Shown piece after piece: positions 23,307 through 34,822 of a stretch of 64,000 nucleotides of DNA (positions are counted from its first letter, which is position 1; each line of letters opens with the position of its first letter). Source of the DNA: Heterodera schachtii. Taxonomy: Eukaryota; Nematoda; Chromadorea; Rhabditida; Heteroderidae. The stretch is taken from NCBI GenBank assembly GCA_023374025.1, contig SIJG01000010.1:1192300-1256299 (forward strand), in the 5' to 3' direction. Both the position numbers and the translations under genes were made by a program. The notes under the pieces are model-generated. The model saw only the letters and a list, made by a program, of their open reading frames with translations, made no database searches and was not told the origin of the DNA.

Positions 23307-25081
23307 TTTTGAAGGACTTCGGGGTTCTTTCGATTCTAAACCAGTTATCTCGAGAATTGCTGAATGAAAAAATCTGATTTTTTAATATTATTTAAATTCA
23401 AGACTTTTTGACCAAATATTTTTTTTTTCAGATTTTTTAGAGCAATATTTATAATTTTAATTTGTGTTTGAAAAAGGTTATATTTTTGTTATAAAATGTA
23501 AAAAAAAAAATTTTCCCAAAATTTTAGGAATTTGTTAGGGCCCCCTTCTACTGATGTTTCGGCACTATAATAAAATTTTAAAAAATTAATTAAATAGTTT
23601 TTAATGCTTTTTAAATGATTTATAAAAAAAAATTTTTTTCAGAAAAAAATTTTTTTTTACATTTTTTAAAATTTTAATAGTGAGTTTTTGATTTTATAGT
23701 TAGTTTTAGATTTTTTTTAAGCTTAACCCGACCCTTTATTCTAATTAAGTATGCCATTTTGAAATTTGTTTTTGTTTTTGTGTACATCGAGTGCAAAAAT
23801 CAAGTCGAGCCTTTAAAATGTAATTGAAACATAAATTTATTTACTCGATGTTAAATTCTCACACTCGATGATGAATTTACATCGAGTGTGGTTCAACACT
23901 CGATGAGATCAAGTAATAAATAAAAATTAATTGAAACAAAACACTCGATTTGTTCATCAAGTCGAGGACTTGATCCGAATTGAAATAGGTCCCAGGCCTA
24001 CGATCGAAATTTTTCAAAATCAGAACATCGATAAAAAATAAAATTATTTTTATTGAAATTAATAAATATTTTTCAGAAAAATAATAAAAAAAAATTTTTT
24101 TTTTTTGACTATTAGGCATAAGGTAAAAATTGAAAAACCCCGACTTTTCCAACCCCGACGGTCGGGGGACGATCCTATTTTTTTACAATTTATTCGATCA
24201 AAAATGCATCAAATATTATTTTTCACCTCTTTATTTATTTGAAAAAATTTGGGTGAGTAAATTAGCAAATCGTTTGTTTCAGTGCAATCGGGATCAAAAA
24301 ATCAATTTTTTAATCAAATTTTTTGCGGATCATTTTTCCAGAAAACTTTTGAGCAATGTGGGGGAGTGCGTCCGGTGGTGCCGATAGGCGTCGCCGGGGA
24401 AAATTTTTGAAAATTTGGGTGTAATTAACAGATTTAGTGCAAAAAGTGATGTTTGAGAGTATCGATCTCGATTCTCGGGAAATTTTCGTTCTCCAACATC
24501 ACTAGTCGAGAGCACTACGTTCTCACCTCTCCTCCCCACGCCGCCTCATCCAAAATGTTTAGAAAATTTTATAATTATAAGCTTTTTTCTGTGATAAAGT
24601 CTAAAAATTCTAGGTTTTTGTCTAAAAAATGACCTACCTATTAGTTATTTAGAAGCAATTTTAAGAACAATAGATTTTGGTCGGCTCTGACTGGGAAAAA
24701 TTGGAATTAGAGCCCCCCTTTTGAGGCGGCTGAAAAATAGAGCCCCGCCGGGGGCTCTTTCATAGGAAGTACGGTATTTATAAATCGGATTGAACCCTGA
24801 AAATTGCAAATTAGTTAATTTTTACTTTTTTATTTTTTATTTGAGCTCAGTATGTATCATGCTGACCCCGAATTGTTTTTCTAATGAACCCATCACTCCA
24901 TTCCATCCTTACACGGATAAAAGAAAAATCCAAACAAATTTTTTTTCTCTCGATGAGATGATCAAATAAGAAAGAAATTGAAGGAAAAAAGTATCATCCT
25001 CAAAACTCAATAATCAAAAATGATCGATCATTTCTCAAATAATTCATTCTTTCGCTGCCCATTTGGCCCGGTGATCACTGA
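23307..25081. other. Intergenic, low-complexity and repeat DNA
   Basis: I see no gene. 23770-23970 contains many ACTCGATG/CATCGAGT words, including the palindrome CACACTCGATG...CATCGAGTGTG. 24120-24520 holds GGTGCCGATAGGCG and GAGAACG-type repeat fragments. About 24860-25081 is the downstream flank of the minus-strand gene that ends at 25082. Confidence 0.5.
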
Positions 25082-27018
25082 TCAGATGTCCTTTCCGTCA
25101 CTTTGCCCCGTCGTTGGTGGAGACAATGGCCTAAGATTAATTAATAATTAAAACTTGAATTTTCATAAAATGGCCTAAAATTAATTACAATTTCCATTCA
25201 ATTTTGACAATTCTCACCCAATGCAACTGTTGTCCTTCAAATAAAAATAGACAACGTTCAATTTTTTTTCGTCTTTCCGTTGAACCGCCGCCGTCTCCCC
25301 AATTTTGCGTCGTTTCAGCATCCAACCATCCTCATCTGCTGCTTTTTCATCCAATGTCAGCACTTCGTTGGTCCGTTCGTTCACCAATTCAAATGGCTCA
25401 ATGGGCGGCGCTAATGAACGAAATAACAATGTAATAGTGTAATTAGCAGAAGTGGTGGAACGCAGAAATTCCTAAAAAATCGGAAATTAAAAGCAAAAAG
25501 AGAGTTTTCTGAGTTGGAATAAAAAAGGTTTGACTCCAATTTGAGCCTTGAATGATTATAGTCATAGACGGGAGCAGCTCGTTTCTGCCCCCTCCCGGGC
25601 TCAGTTTCCCCCCGGAGATTAGACAAAAAACCTTTGATAGTTTTTTTTATTAGAAAATTCTAAGCAAAAATCTTTTTTCGAGAATTTTCTTATATGAAAA
25701 TTTTCTAGGATTTTTTCCTTTAAGATTTTCTAAGTTAGTTAATTTTTTTAATTTCTCCGAGGGCGGAAATGATGCCGGGGGGGGAATTCTAAATTTTAAA
25801 AATGGATTCACGGACCCACCATTTCCTTTTTTATACAAAACATTTTGTTACGCGACCTCTTTGAATTTGTTGATCCATTTTTTTGTTTTTGATGCGTTGA
25901 TATACGCGCAACACAATCGCTTCGGTTTGCCATCGCTTCTCGGCATGTGCAGCCATTTGGCCAACGCTTGGCCAGAAGTTGCATTTGGCTCATCACCAGC
26001 ACCGATCACAGCGGGCAACAGATTCCCGGAACACATTGAATTCGTGTTCAGATCGGAGAGAATTGTCGGCGAGATGAAACAACGCAAATTCTGCAGATGA
26101 GACGAATTGGGGAAGAACAAATGGCAAATGTTTGGCGCAAAAACGGGCCAAATTTCATGGGCAAAAAAATTCCAAATTGACGTTTGATTGGACAGACGCA
26201 AACACACACTAGAGCCTCTGTTGAAAACATGCTTATTGGAACGGAGAAATGCGATGACAGAGTGATCGATGTAGCTAAAAAATTGAATGGATATAATGTA
26301 AGAAATTCGGTAATATTTCCTTTTTCCCTCTACATATTTTCGAAAAAATACAAATTTAAACAAAAAAAAAATTCGTGTAAAACACCTTTCCTGCTGGGGT
26401 TTTTCGAGATCGCTGATCTCGAATCTGGCATTTATTTCAAATAGTTCCGGACTCGAAAACAAAAAGTCGAAAATTCAAATCTAAAATTTATTAACCAAGC
26501 AAAATGTGATCAGCGACCTCGAAAACCCTCAGGAAAGGCGTTTTACTCGAATTTTTGAAAATTTTTAGTTTTTTTCGAGAAATAGAGGGGGGGGGGGATA
26601 AACCAAAATATTACGAGAAATTCATTAATAAGGATAAATGCCGAATTACTCAATCTGAAGGGATCCAAAGCAAATTTTGCTGGGCAATTGACGCTCAGGC
26701 AATGGAAATTCAACAAAATTGCCTTCCTCCTCCAAATTGGTTTTAATACGCACAAAAAGTTTAGCATTTTCCGAGTTAATGTCCTTGCGAATTTCAATAT
26801 GTCGCCAGATAGTCAATTCTGATTGGCCATCGAAATGTTTGTCCACTAAAAGTTCGAAACGTGGAGAGAGAAGTGCCAATTTGAGGCCAAGCTGAGGACG
26901 GTCAAAAAATGGGAACATATCCATCCAAATGTCGTTACAAATCCAACTAAAATTGGGTTTAAATAGTTTAATTAAATGAAAATTAGTAATTATTTAAAAT
27001 TCCTTACCGTCGGTCCAT
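25082..27018 (-). CDS. F-box-like type 2 protein, intact, hairpin repeat in intron 2
   Basis: Exons on the minus strand: 27008-27018, 26650-26946, 25857-26274, 25218-25471 and 25082-25130, with consistent phases (342 residues). The mini-exon reads ATG GAC CGA CG (MDRR), a variant of MNRR. Exon 2: DIWMDMFPFFDRPQLGLK and SPRFELLVDKHFDG, with a longer linker than its sisters (297 nt). Exon 3: YIDHSVIAFLRSNKHVFNRG, HEIWPVFAPNICHL, RSDGKPKR. Exon 4: EPFELVNERTNEVLTLDEK and KRRKIGET. The last exon gives PLSPPTTGQSDGKDI then stop. Intron 2 (375 bp) has been enlarged by a hairpin repeat. Sister of 11516-13554 by exon and downstream similarity. An SCF-adaptor role is inference. Confidence 0.8.
26370..26590. 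repeat. Hairpin repeat in intron 2
   Basis: Left arm AAAACACCTTTCCTG...TTTTTCGAGATCGCTGATC pairs with right arm GATCAGCGACCTCGAAAA...AGGAAAGGCGTTTTACTCG. Same family as about 9435-9770. Confidence 0.7.
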
Positions 27019-27032
27019 CTTTTGTGGCAATT

Positions 27033-27069
27033 AGCACAGTTTGCCGTTTCCAATTAGTGTCAGAAAAAA
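27033..27069 (-). promoter_or_regulatory. Conserved upstream block of F-box-like type 2 genes
   Basis: On the minus strand TTTTTTCTGACACTAATTGG then AAACGGCAAACTGTGC, directly upstream of the ATG at 27018. Shared with the blocks at 13561, 21121 and 29792. Confidence 0.5.
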
Positions 27070-27135
27070 AGTAGAATAATTGTCTTGCAAATGCCTTATC
27101 TTAGTAATTGAAGCGTTAAAGTTAGCATATTAGCA

Positions 27136-27269
27136 TACCGTATTTTCTCTAATTACATGCCCGTCCGTGTTCATTAATCACCCCGTCTCCGATTATCTCC
27201 CCCTTTCTGAGGAGGTTCGAAAAATAATATACCTGCGGGCATATAATTATAATTAGAGAAAATACGGTA
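27136..27269. mobile_element. Small TIR element, TACCGTATTTTCTC ends
   Basis: A 134-bp element with perfect inverted ends TACCGTATTTTCTCTAATTA, flanked by TA, as in Tc1/mariner-type MITEs. The class assignment is inference from the TA flank. Confidence 0.65.
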
Positions 27270-28028
27270 TTAATTATTTAATGGTCGTGTAAATTACATT
27301 AGGGCCAAATGCAACTTCTTTGGATTTATTGATCCTTTTTTGTTTTTTGTTTGGTGCTTGCTTTGCAATGTTTGAAAAAGTATACATTTGCTCTATTATT
27401 CCAGTTTTTACGCGCCAATCAATGACCTTCCTTAAAATTATGAAGAAGTAAGAAAAGTGCAAACTAAGGGCGAAGTATGTACAAAAAATGAAAGTGCAAA
27501 TTAAAAGCAAATAATTTATTTTATTAATTTAAAATTAAAATAATTATTTGCTTTTAATTTTTAAAACAATTATTTTGCTTTTAATGTGATCACTTCCATT
27601 TTTTGTACTTCATCTAATCACGCTTTTAGGCTACTTTTTTTACTTGGTCAATGCTTACTTTCTCGCTATTCTATTAAAATTATATGTTTCGCGAATTCAT
27701 AAATACATAAAAAGAGCAATTACCTGACTTTATGAAAAAATTGCAATGACAAAACTTGAAATCCTAATTTTATTCTAGTAAATTCAAGAATAATTTTTTA
27801 TTTGTTTCCTTTAGGCCAGAATTTAGCCTTAATAATTTCGCTAGACTTCGACCTTTCAAATTGATGCTAAATGTGGGCATTTAAGAAAAAAGTATGGCCC
27901 AAAAAACTGAGATGGTCATTGATTGGACGCATAAACTGTGAAATAGAACACAAACACTCCCTTCATCGAAAAGAAGATATAGAGCAAAGAAGGAATGAAA
28001 AAAACTTTATTTTTCATATTTTTGAATT
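27270..28028. other. Intergenic interval
   Basis: I see no gene. 27300-27430 is another copy of the dispersed TTTATTGATCC/TTTGCAATGTTTG/TTTTTACGCG block that lies upstream of several F-box-like copies. 27495-27590 has an AT-rich self-complementary stretch around AAAGCAAATAATT. Confidence 0.45.
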
Positions 28029-28038
28029 CAATTTTTCC

Positions 28039-28766
28039 GTGCTGGGACGAAGTCCGAATAGGGCAAGTAATTAAATTTAATTAAAAAATATATTTAAATG
28101 AAATTAACCAATTCAATTAATCAATAGATTGTATTCCCAAAAAATGATTCCTGTAAATATAATTTGTTTTCTTGATAAATAAAAATTGTTCTTAATCAAA
28201 AAACTATAATTTTTAATCATTTTATTTGATATAGATATCACAACATTTTGTTTTTTTAATTTTTTATGTGCTTTACTACCTAAAAAGCATTAATAAAATT
28301 TTATTTGCCTATATTGTGCATATTTAATGCTAATAAACAATTTTATATTTTACCTATACCCAAAAATTTTTTCCTTTTGTATGCAAAATGGCATACTTTT
28401 TAAACCAGTTTAAACCCGGTTTAACTGAGTTCTTCCAAAAAATGCCGAAATAGGTCAACCGAGATTTCGATTAAGCTATTTTTTGATATCAAGATCGTTA
28501 AGATTGACCGTCATTTGACAAAGTTACGCAATAAAATTGGGGTGTCGTAAACATATGACAATGCTTATACATTAAAAATATTTATGTATTAACAAATAAC
28601 TTAATTTAATAAAATTTGAAAAAAGCTTAGAAGTATCCAAATGTATTATAATATAAAAATGAAAAATTTTTATTTTATAAAATATTATTATTTTTTAATT
28701 AAATTTAATTACTTGCCCCATTCGGACTTCGCCCACACTTGCCCTATTCGGACTTCGTCCTAGCAC
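28039..28766. mobile_element. Mutator-like non-autonomous element with 10-bp target duplication
   Basis: A 728-bp element whose ends GTGCTGGGACGAAG and CTTCGTCCTAGCAC are inverted; the pairing extends through TCCGAATAGGGCAAGT and the AATTAAATTTAATT stretch. The flanks are a perfect 10-bp direct repeat CAATTTTTCC (28029-28038 and 28767-28776). Duplications of 9-11 bp are typical of Mutator-like elements. The right end has the GGACTTCG word twice. No coding capacity. Confidence 0.85.
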
Positions 28767-28776
28767 CAATTTTTCC

Positions 28777-29791
28777 ATTAAAAAAAATACTTTTGGTGCC
28801 TAATTTGATTTTCGATTTATTGCTTCTAATAAAAAATTTTTTTTTATGACAATTAGGCACTTTTGCAGTTTACCCTGTTTCACAAAATAAAGCTCTGCTT
28901 TTGAGGGGTTGAAAAATAAAGCCCCCCGGGGGTTCTATTTTAGGAAATACGGTAAATGTCCTTGATCAGCTGCCCTGAAATATACAATCTTTTAAAAATT
29001 AAAACCATCCATCCCTTTTTGATTTTTCATCGTCCAAGTTAAACTTCAAAAGTGCCAACAATTTATTTTTTCTGACACCAATTGGAAACGGCAAACTGTG
29101 CTCCAATCGCGCATAGACTAAAAGAGCATCTTAAACGAAAAATATTTAAAGAAAATTTAATTTGGATAATTTTAAAAAAGTAAATATTTTAATTAATTGA
29201 TTAATATAAAAAAGAAAAATACGCCCTATACCCCCAAGAATTGAAAAATTTTTTCTTAAAAATAGATTCCCTAAAATATAATTTATTTATAAATTTTTAA
29301 TTTAAAAATAGTCCTTATTTATTGGACGCGTAAAAACGGGAATAATAGAGACAATTTGTTTACACTTTTCAAACATTGCAAAAAGCATCGAACAAAAAAA
29401 AACGGGATCAATAAATCCAAAGATGTTGCAAATTTTTGGGCCCATATATTCCCCGACCCGAAAAAAAAAGAAAATTTACGAGCATTTAAAAAGAAAAATT
29501 GTTTTTTTTTTCATTACATAAAATAAATTTTAGTCATTCCCCGATCGGTCCCCGGCCCTAGCATCAAACAAAAACAAAAAATGGATCAATAAACAAACCC
29601 AAAGAGTTGCAAATTTGGCTCTAATGCAATTTAAATGACCATAAATAATTAAATGTTAATTTTAACGTTTCATTTTTTAATTTTTATTTTTTCTTATGTA
29701 TTAGCCTTACTTTAAAAGTTTCATGCTTACATAGAAAATTTTTGTTTACAATTTGTCTCTTTATTAAGAATTTTTCAAGACAATTATTCTA
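28777..29791. other. Intergenic with an orphan copy of the F-box-like promoter block
   Basis: I see no gene. 29066-29105 matches the conserved upstream block, but no MNRR mini-exon follows. 29320-29430 and 29560-29640 are inverted copies of the dispersed TTTATTGATCC block. About 29725-29791 matches the flank of the gene at 11516-13554 (TTTGTTTACAATTTGTCTCT), which suggests shared descent of the whole upstream region. Confidence 0.5.
29066..29105 (+). promoter_or_regulatory. Orphan copy of the conserved upstream block
   Basis: TTCTGACACCAATTGGAAAC then GGCAAACTGTGCTCC, nearly identical to the block before the minus-strand gene starting at 27018. The expected start codon is missing; the sequence then reads AATCGCGCATAGAC. 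A relic of a lost copy. Confidence 0.5.
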
Positions 29792-29830
29792 CTTTTTTCT
29801 GACATCAATTGCAAACGGCAAATTTTGCCA
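29792..29830 (+). promoter_or_regulatory. Conserved upstream block of F-box-like type 2 genes
   Basis: TTTTTTCTGACATCAATTGC then AAACGGCAAATTTTGCC, just upstream of the ATG at 29836. The identity to the block before the minus-strand gene that starts at 13554 continues about 80 bp further upstream. Confidence 0.5.
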
Positions 29831-29835
29831 CAAAA

Positions 29836-31452
29836 ATGAACCGACGGTAATTAAAAGAATCCAAATTTTCATTTAATTAATTGCACAATTTCAGTTGGAT
29901 TTGCAACGATGTTTGGATGGACATGTTCCCATTTTTTGACCGTCCTCAACTCGGCCTTAAATTGGCACTTCTTTCGCCACGTTTCAATGCGTTGGTGGAC
30001 AAACATTTTGATGGAAAAAGAGAATTGCCACTTTTGAATAACATCACTATTTACCGGGGAATTGGATCAAAACCAGGACTTCGTTTAATTATGCAGCACA
30101 TTAGCGTGGATTTCCCATTGCCGGACCGTCCGCTGCCCAACAAAATCCGCTTTAAATGCCTTCAAATTGAGTAATTCAAGAGCATTAAAATAAAAATAAA
30201 CTCCATTTTCTTTTTCAGCTACATCGATCACTCTGTCTTCGCATTTCTCCGTGCCAATCAGCAAATTTTTGACAAAGGCACCAATTTTCATTTGAATATA
30301 TTTTCTTTCGAATTCTCAATTTGGTATATTTTTGTCTCTGACATTTGGCCAATTTTTGCGCCAAACATTCGCCATTTGAACCTTTACAATGACTATCATT
30401 TTAACAAATTGCGTGATTTCATCTCGCCAAAAATTCTCTACAGTCTCAACATTAATTCAATTTCCGACAAAAGATGGCCAACCGAAGCGATTGAGTTTTG
30501 GTTATACGTATGGAATGATTGAATGTGCCAACGATTTCAAGGAGGTGTGGCCACATTTTCGTTAAATACCTATTCGGGTTAATTGGGCACTTCAATTTCG
30601 GTGTTTAGAAATATGCTAAGTTGTGCCGAAAAAACTCAGTGATTGATAAAACAAATAAATTTAATCATGTTATTCACTTCATATAATTATTATAACTCAT
30701 CAATTATATATTTTTAATTATAAAATTGCTAAATTAAAAAAAAAAAAATTTTTTTTAATTTACTTTGAGATTATTCTGAACCAGGAAAATTAGAGAATTG
30801 AATACTAATAAATTGTGGTTTATTCGGCTTGCTTAAGGTCTAACAAGCGGGTGTTACATGGATAAAATTTAATCTTACAAAAGATATCCCTTATACAAAA
30901 TGATGAATTTTTATATTTTTCTTTTTAGAATTATATTTAAATATTAATCTTTTAATTAAATTCAGTGACACCGATTTATATAATTAATTATTTATCAATC
31001 ATTTAGTTTTTTAACTCAACACGTGCATTTTCGTTTCCCATTGTTTAGGCATTTCTCCGTGCCACCTCTTCTTCTGCCAACTACAAAATTCAATTTCAAC
31101 TTTACAAGTCAACGCCAATTGTGCCATTTGAAGTGGTGAACGAACGGACCCAGGAAAAGCTGACATTGACCAAAGCAAACGAAAATGAATTGGACGACCG
31201 ATGGATAATTAAACGATTCCAAATTGGGCAAATGATTCAATGGGAGGACAAAAATTTGGATAATTTGAACGATGTCAACTTTATGCTTCAAGCAGCAGAT
31301 TGCATTGGGTGAATATGACAACAGCTTTTGCTTTAATAATCAAATTTAAATTAATTTCCTTTAGGCCATTGTCTCCACAAAAGGCGGACCCAATTAACGC
31401 AAAAAATGATCTGAAAATGATTCCCGGGCCTAGCGGAAGAAAAAGTGAATGA
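29836..31452 (+). pseudogene. F-box-like type 2 gene with an 89-bp deletion in exon 3
   Basis: Exons 29836-29846, 29895-30170, 30219-30545 (damaged), 31049-31308 and 31365-31452. Exons 1, 2, 4 and 5 are perfect: MNRR, DVWMDMFPFFDRPQLGLK, AFLRATSSSANYKIQF, VPFEVVNERTQEKLTL and a GRKSE-type end. Exon 3 starts well (YIDHSVFAFLRANQQIFDKG) but, compared with the copy at 33371, lacks about 89 bp corresponding to 33577-33665 there. The frame shifts at NSIS and stops about 20 codons later. Intron 3 is long (about 500 bp) and AT-rich and is shared with the copy at 33371-34822. A truncated protein could still be made (about 196 residues). Confidence 0.78.
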
Positions 31453-32155
31453 ATTAATTTTAGAATTATTTATTGCTTTTTTGGCATTTTTATGTGACTT
31501 TTTGTTTATTTTTTCATCACTTTTTTGCATTTTTTGTGACTTTTTGGCATTTTTTGTGACTTTTTGGCATTTTTTATGACTTTTTCGTGACTTTTTGGCG
31601 ATTTTTCATGATTTTTTAAGTTGACTTTATTTTTGATTTTTCGTGACTTAAATTCCCATCTCTAGTGATCACTGATCAGCGATTAAAACCCACTAATACT
31701 TATTTTATGACTATATTTACAAGATTTTTTTCGAAAAACCGGAGGTGAAAGGCAGCTTCATTATCACCCGGATTTACATATATAAGCTTTTACTCATTTT
31801 TTAAATTGTATTGCACTTTATTTGAAAATTACGGATCACTTACGGGGAATTACGGCGTTTTTGGACCCCAGTAATTACGGATTACGAATTTCCATAATTG
31901 AGAAAATCGCCGTAATTACGGATTACGGGTTTCCGTGATTGAAAATCCAGTTACATGCAGCCCTGATCCAAACATAATTATAAACCCAGCTAAAATTGTG
32001 GAAAAATGGTTGGATGCCTAAACGAAAATTCCTAGTTTCTATTTTCTCACATTTTCCTTAAACGTCTCTTCATTTTTGTCACAAACGAACATTTCGTCTT
32101 CTTCATCGTCCAATTGCTAATGAGTTAATTTATGAATTTTTAATCAAAAATTTTT
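31453..32155. other. Intergenic, start of a segmental duplication
   Basis: I see no gene. 31500-31650 repeats a TTTTTGTGACTTTTTGGCAT word. From about 31738 the sequence is duplicated at about 36534, including a GTAATTACGGATTACGG-rich element ending CAGCCCTGATCC. Confidence 0.6.
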
Positions 32156-33118
32156 AGAAAAGCCATTGCCAATCCCTCAAATTCCGTTGCCCAACAAAGT
32201 CATAGGCGTCAGAGGCATTTTGATCACGTAAAATTTAAAAATTCAATTGATTTTGCGATCACTTTTCTGTTACAGTTACTTCGACAACAATGTCATCACT
32301 TTTCTCCGCCGTTTTCATCGCTTTTTCGCTTCATCTGCAACAGATTTGATGACTGCCAATGAAGATGTCCAAATTTTGGAATTTTTTCTGTCCACCATTT
32401 GGCCAATGTTCGGTGACACCATTCAATTGATGCGGTTGACCACCTCTGGTTTTCGTCGATTGCGCCAATTGGCCCCGACCATTCTCAACAATTGTCCATC
32501 CCTTCGCAATGTCACCTTCAATAGCGACATTTTCCCCGAATTTCCGCCCGATGACAGTGCCAATGCGTCGGAGGGCCAAGCGGTGGCAAAATGGCTGTTC
32601 ACGCCTTATCAGAACGATGTGCCGAAGGTGTTTCAAAGCTATGAATTTTCGGTTGCGCAATGGTCGTCAAGAATGGAACAAATCAAAGCGGTGATTTTCA
32701 CGGGGTGTTTAATTGCATTTTTTGTGACTTTTTTTGCCCCATTTTTAGGCATTTTCCGCTGCTTCTTCTCGTGTTGTCTTCATCATTTTCTTTGGTTTTC
32801 CGCCGTACTCTTCGATTGACTCCGTCGTGCCATTTGAGTTGACCAACGCATTGACTGGGGAGCAATTGACACTGTCACAATATTTTGGAAATTTTGTGCT
32901 CATCCGTTGTCCAATTGGGCAGATTGAGATGACATTGGACCAGTGGACGAAAGGATCGTCTAACCGTGTGATCCGAATTTTCATTGGCATTGGAAAGGAC
33001 GGATTGAAAATGGGTGAACAATTAAAAAAAAGATTTTCGGTTCGGTTTCAATTTTGTCTTTTTTTCAGACTTTTCAACGCTTTCCCTGGGCCGAGGGCTC
33101 GGAATCAGAATAAAGTGA
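32156..33118 (+). pseudogene. F-box-like type 1 gene, 5' exons deleted
   Basis: Compared with the full copy at 37076-38634, exons 1, 2 and most of exon 3 are gone: an interval matching about 36917-37675 of that copy is deleted, leaving only the last part of exon 3 (KPLPIPQIPLPNKVIGVRG, 32156-32227). The remaining exons 32276-32690, 32749-33013 and 33069-33118 are intact and in phase (YFDNNVITFLRRFHRFFASS; FELTNALTGEQLTL; LIRCPIGQIE). No start codon or membrane anchor is left. The deletion junction happens to create TTTTTAG directly before the remnant, which resembles a splice acceptor. Confidence 0.82.
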
Positions 33119-33370
33119 ATGAATGGAATTAATTAATTAATGATGCAAAGTGTTTGTGATCCCGAAATGTTGTCATTTCACTATTATTTATGTATTTGTA
33201 TATGCAGTTGTATGTTGTACTTATTTTTGCTCACAAATTTGTCCATTTCCATTCATTGTGTAATTGGTGCGAATTGCTTTGATAAAATGATAAACAGTAC
33301 ATATGGTTTTTTTTTTTCTTAATTCCTTATGTTAGGGCTTACGATTATTAAATAAAACAAAAAAAAATGT

Positions 33371-34822
33371 ATGTGGCTCTCAAAATTGGGAAAAGCCAAT
33401 TTTCATTTGAATATATTTTCTTTCGAATTCTCAATTTGGTATATTTTTGTCTGTGATATTTGGCCAATTTTTGCGCCAAACATTCGCCATTTGAACCTTT
33501 ACAATGACTATCATTTTAACAAATTGCGTGATTTCATCTCGCCAAAAATTCTCTACAGTCTCAACATTAATTCAATCACTTTCGAGCGTGAATCCACCGA
33601 TTTTATCGGGGATTTCGATGAGCCAAATGCAACTGCTGACCTATCGTTGTCGAAATGGTTGCATATTCCGACAAAAGATGGCCAACCGAAGCGATTGAGT
33701 TTTGGTTATACGTATGGAATGATTGAATGGGCCAACGATTTCAAGGAGGTGTGGCCACATTTTCGTTAAATACCTATTCGGGTTAATTGGGCACTTCAAT
33801 TTCGGTGTTTAGAAATATGCAAAGTTGAGCCTGATTGATAAAACAATTAAATTTAATCATGTTATTCAATAAATTCATATAATTATTATAACTCATCAAT
33901 TATATATTTTTAATTATAAAATTGCTAAATTAAAAAAAAAAAATTTTTTTTTTAAATTTACTTTGAGATTATTCTGAACCAGGAAAATTAGAGAATTGAA
34001 TACTAATAAATTGTGGTTTATTCGGCTTGCTTAAGGTCTAACAAGCGGGTGTTACATGGATAATGGATCTTACAAAATACAATCCCTTATACAAAATGAT
34101 GAATTTTTATATTTTTCTTTTTAGAATTATATTTAAATATTAATCTTTTAATTAAATTCAGTGACACCGATTTATATAATTAATTATTTATCAATTATTT
34201 AGTTTTTTAACTCAACACGTGCATTTTCGTTTCCCATTGTTTAGTATTTCTCCATGCCACCACTTCTTCTGCCAACTACAAAATTCAGTTTCAACTTTAC
34301 AAGTCAACGCCAATTGTGCCATTTGAAGTGGTGAACGAACGGACCCAGGAAAAGCTGACATTGACCAAAGCAAACGAAAATGAATGGGACGACCGATGGA
34401 TAATTAAGCGATGCCAAATTGGGGGGGCGACGGCGATGGTTCAGCAAATGGAAGACGGAAATTTGGACAAATTGAGCACTGTCATCATCCAATTGTCTGA
34501 TGACGATGATTGCATTGGGTGAGTAACAGAAGCGTCGAGTATACAACGTTCTCCCATCTCTTCAAAAATGTTTTTAAAAATTGTAAATTTTTATTTATTT
34601 TCATTTAATTGTAAAAAATAATTTTAAATTCAAAAAAGACTAAAGAAATTATCAGCTAGCTGCTTTTTCCCGGAGGGGGAACTGATCCAATAGCATTGGC
34701 TTTTGCTAAAAACCTCACAAAATTCAATTTGCACTTAATTTAGGCCATTGTATCCACCGAGGACCGAAGAAAAGAATTATTTGAGTTTAATCGATCGTTT
34801 TGAACTGATGAGTTGGAATTGA
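33371..34822 (+). pseudogene. Truncated F-box-like type 2 copy fused to flanking sequence
   Basis: The copy begins inside exon 3. Upstream flank of a type 1 gene (matching about 38877-38901) is joined at 33395/33396 to exon 3, so that an ATG in the flank reads MWLSKLGKA and then in frame NFHLNIFSFEF, DIWPIFAPNIRHLNLYNDYH and TKDGQPKR up to the donor at 33748. Exon 4 (34245-34518) has lost one base just after the acceptor, so it cannot continue the frame, although its inner frame is clean (PFEVVNERTQEKLTL, IIKRCQIGGAT). Last exon 34744-34822. No F-box part remains. Probably non-functional; a short chimeric protein is possible. Confidence 0.75.

Noticed and set aside
27871..28074. 67-codon open frame
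   Set aside because: Crosses the target duplication and left end of the Mutator-like element; no protein-like pattern.
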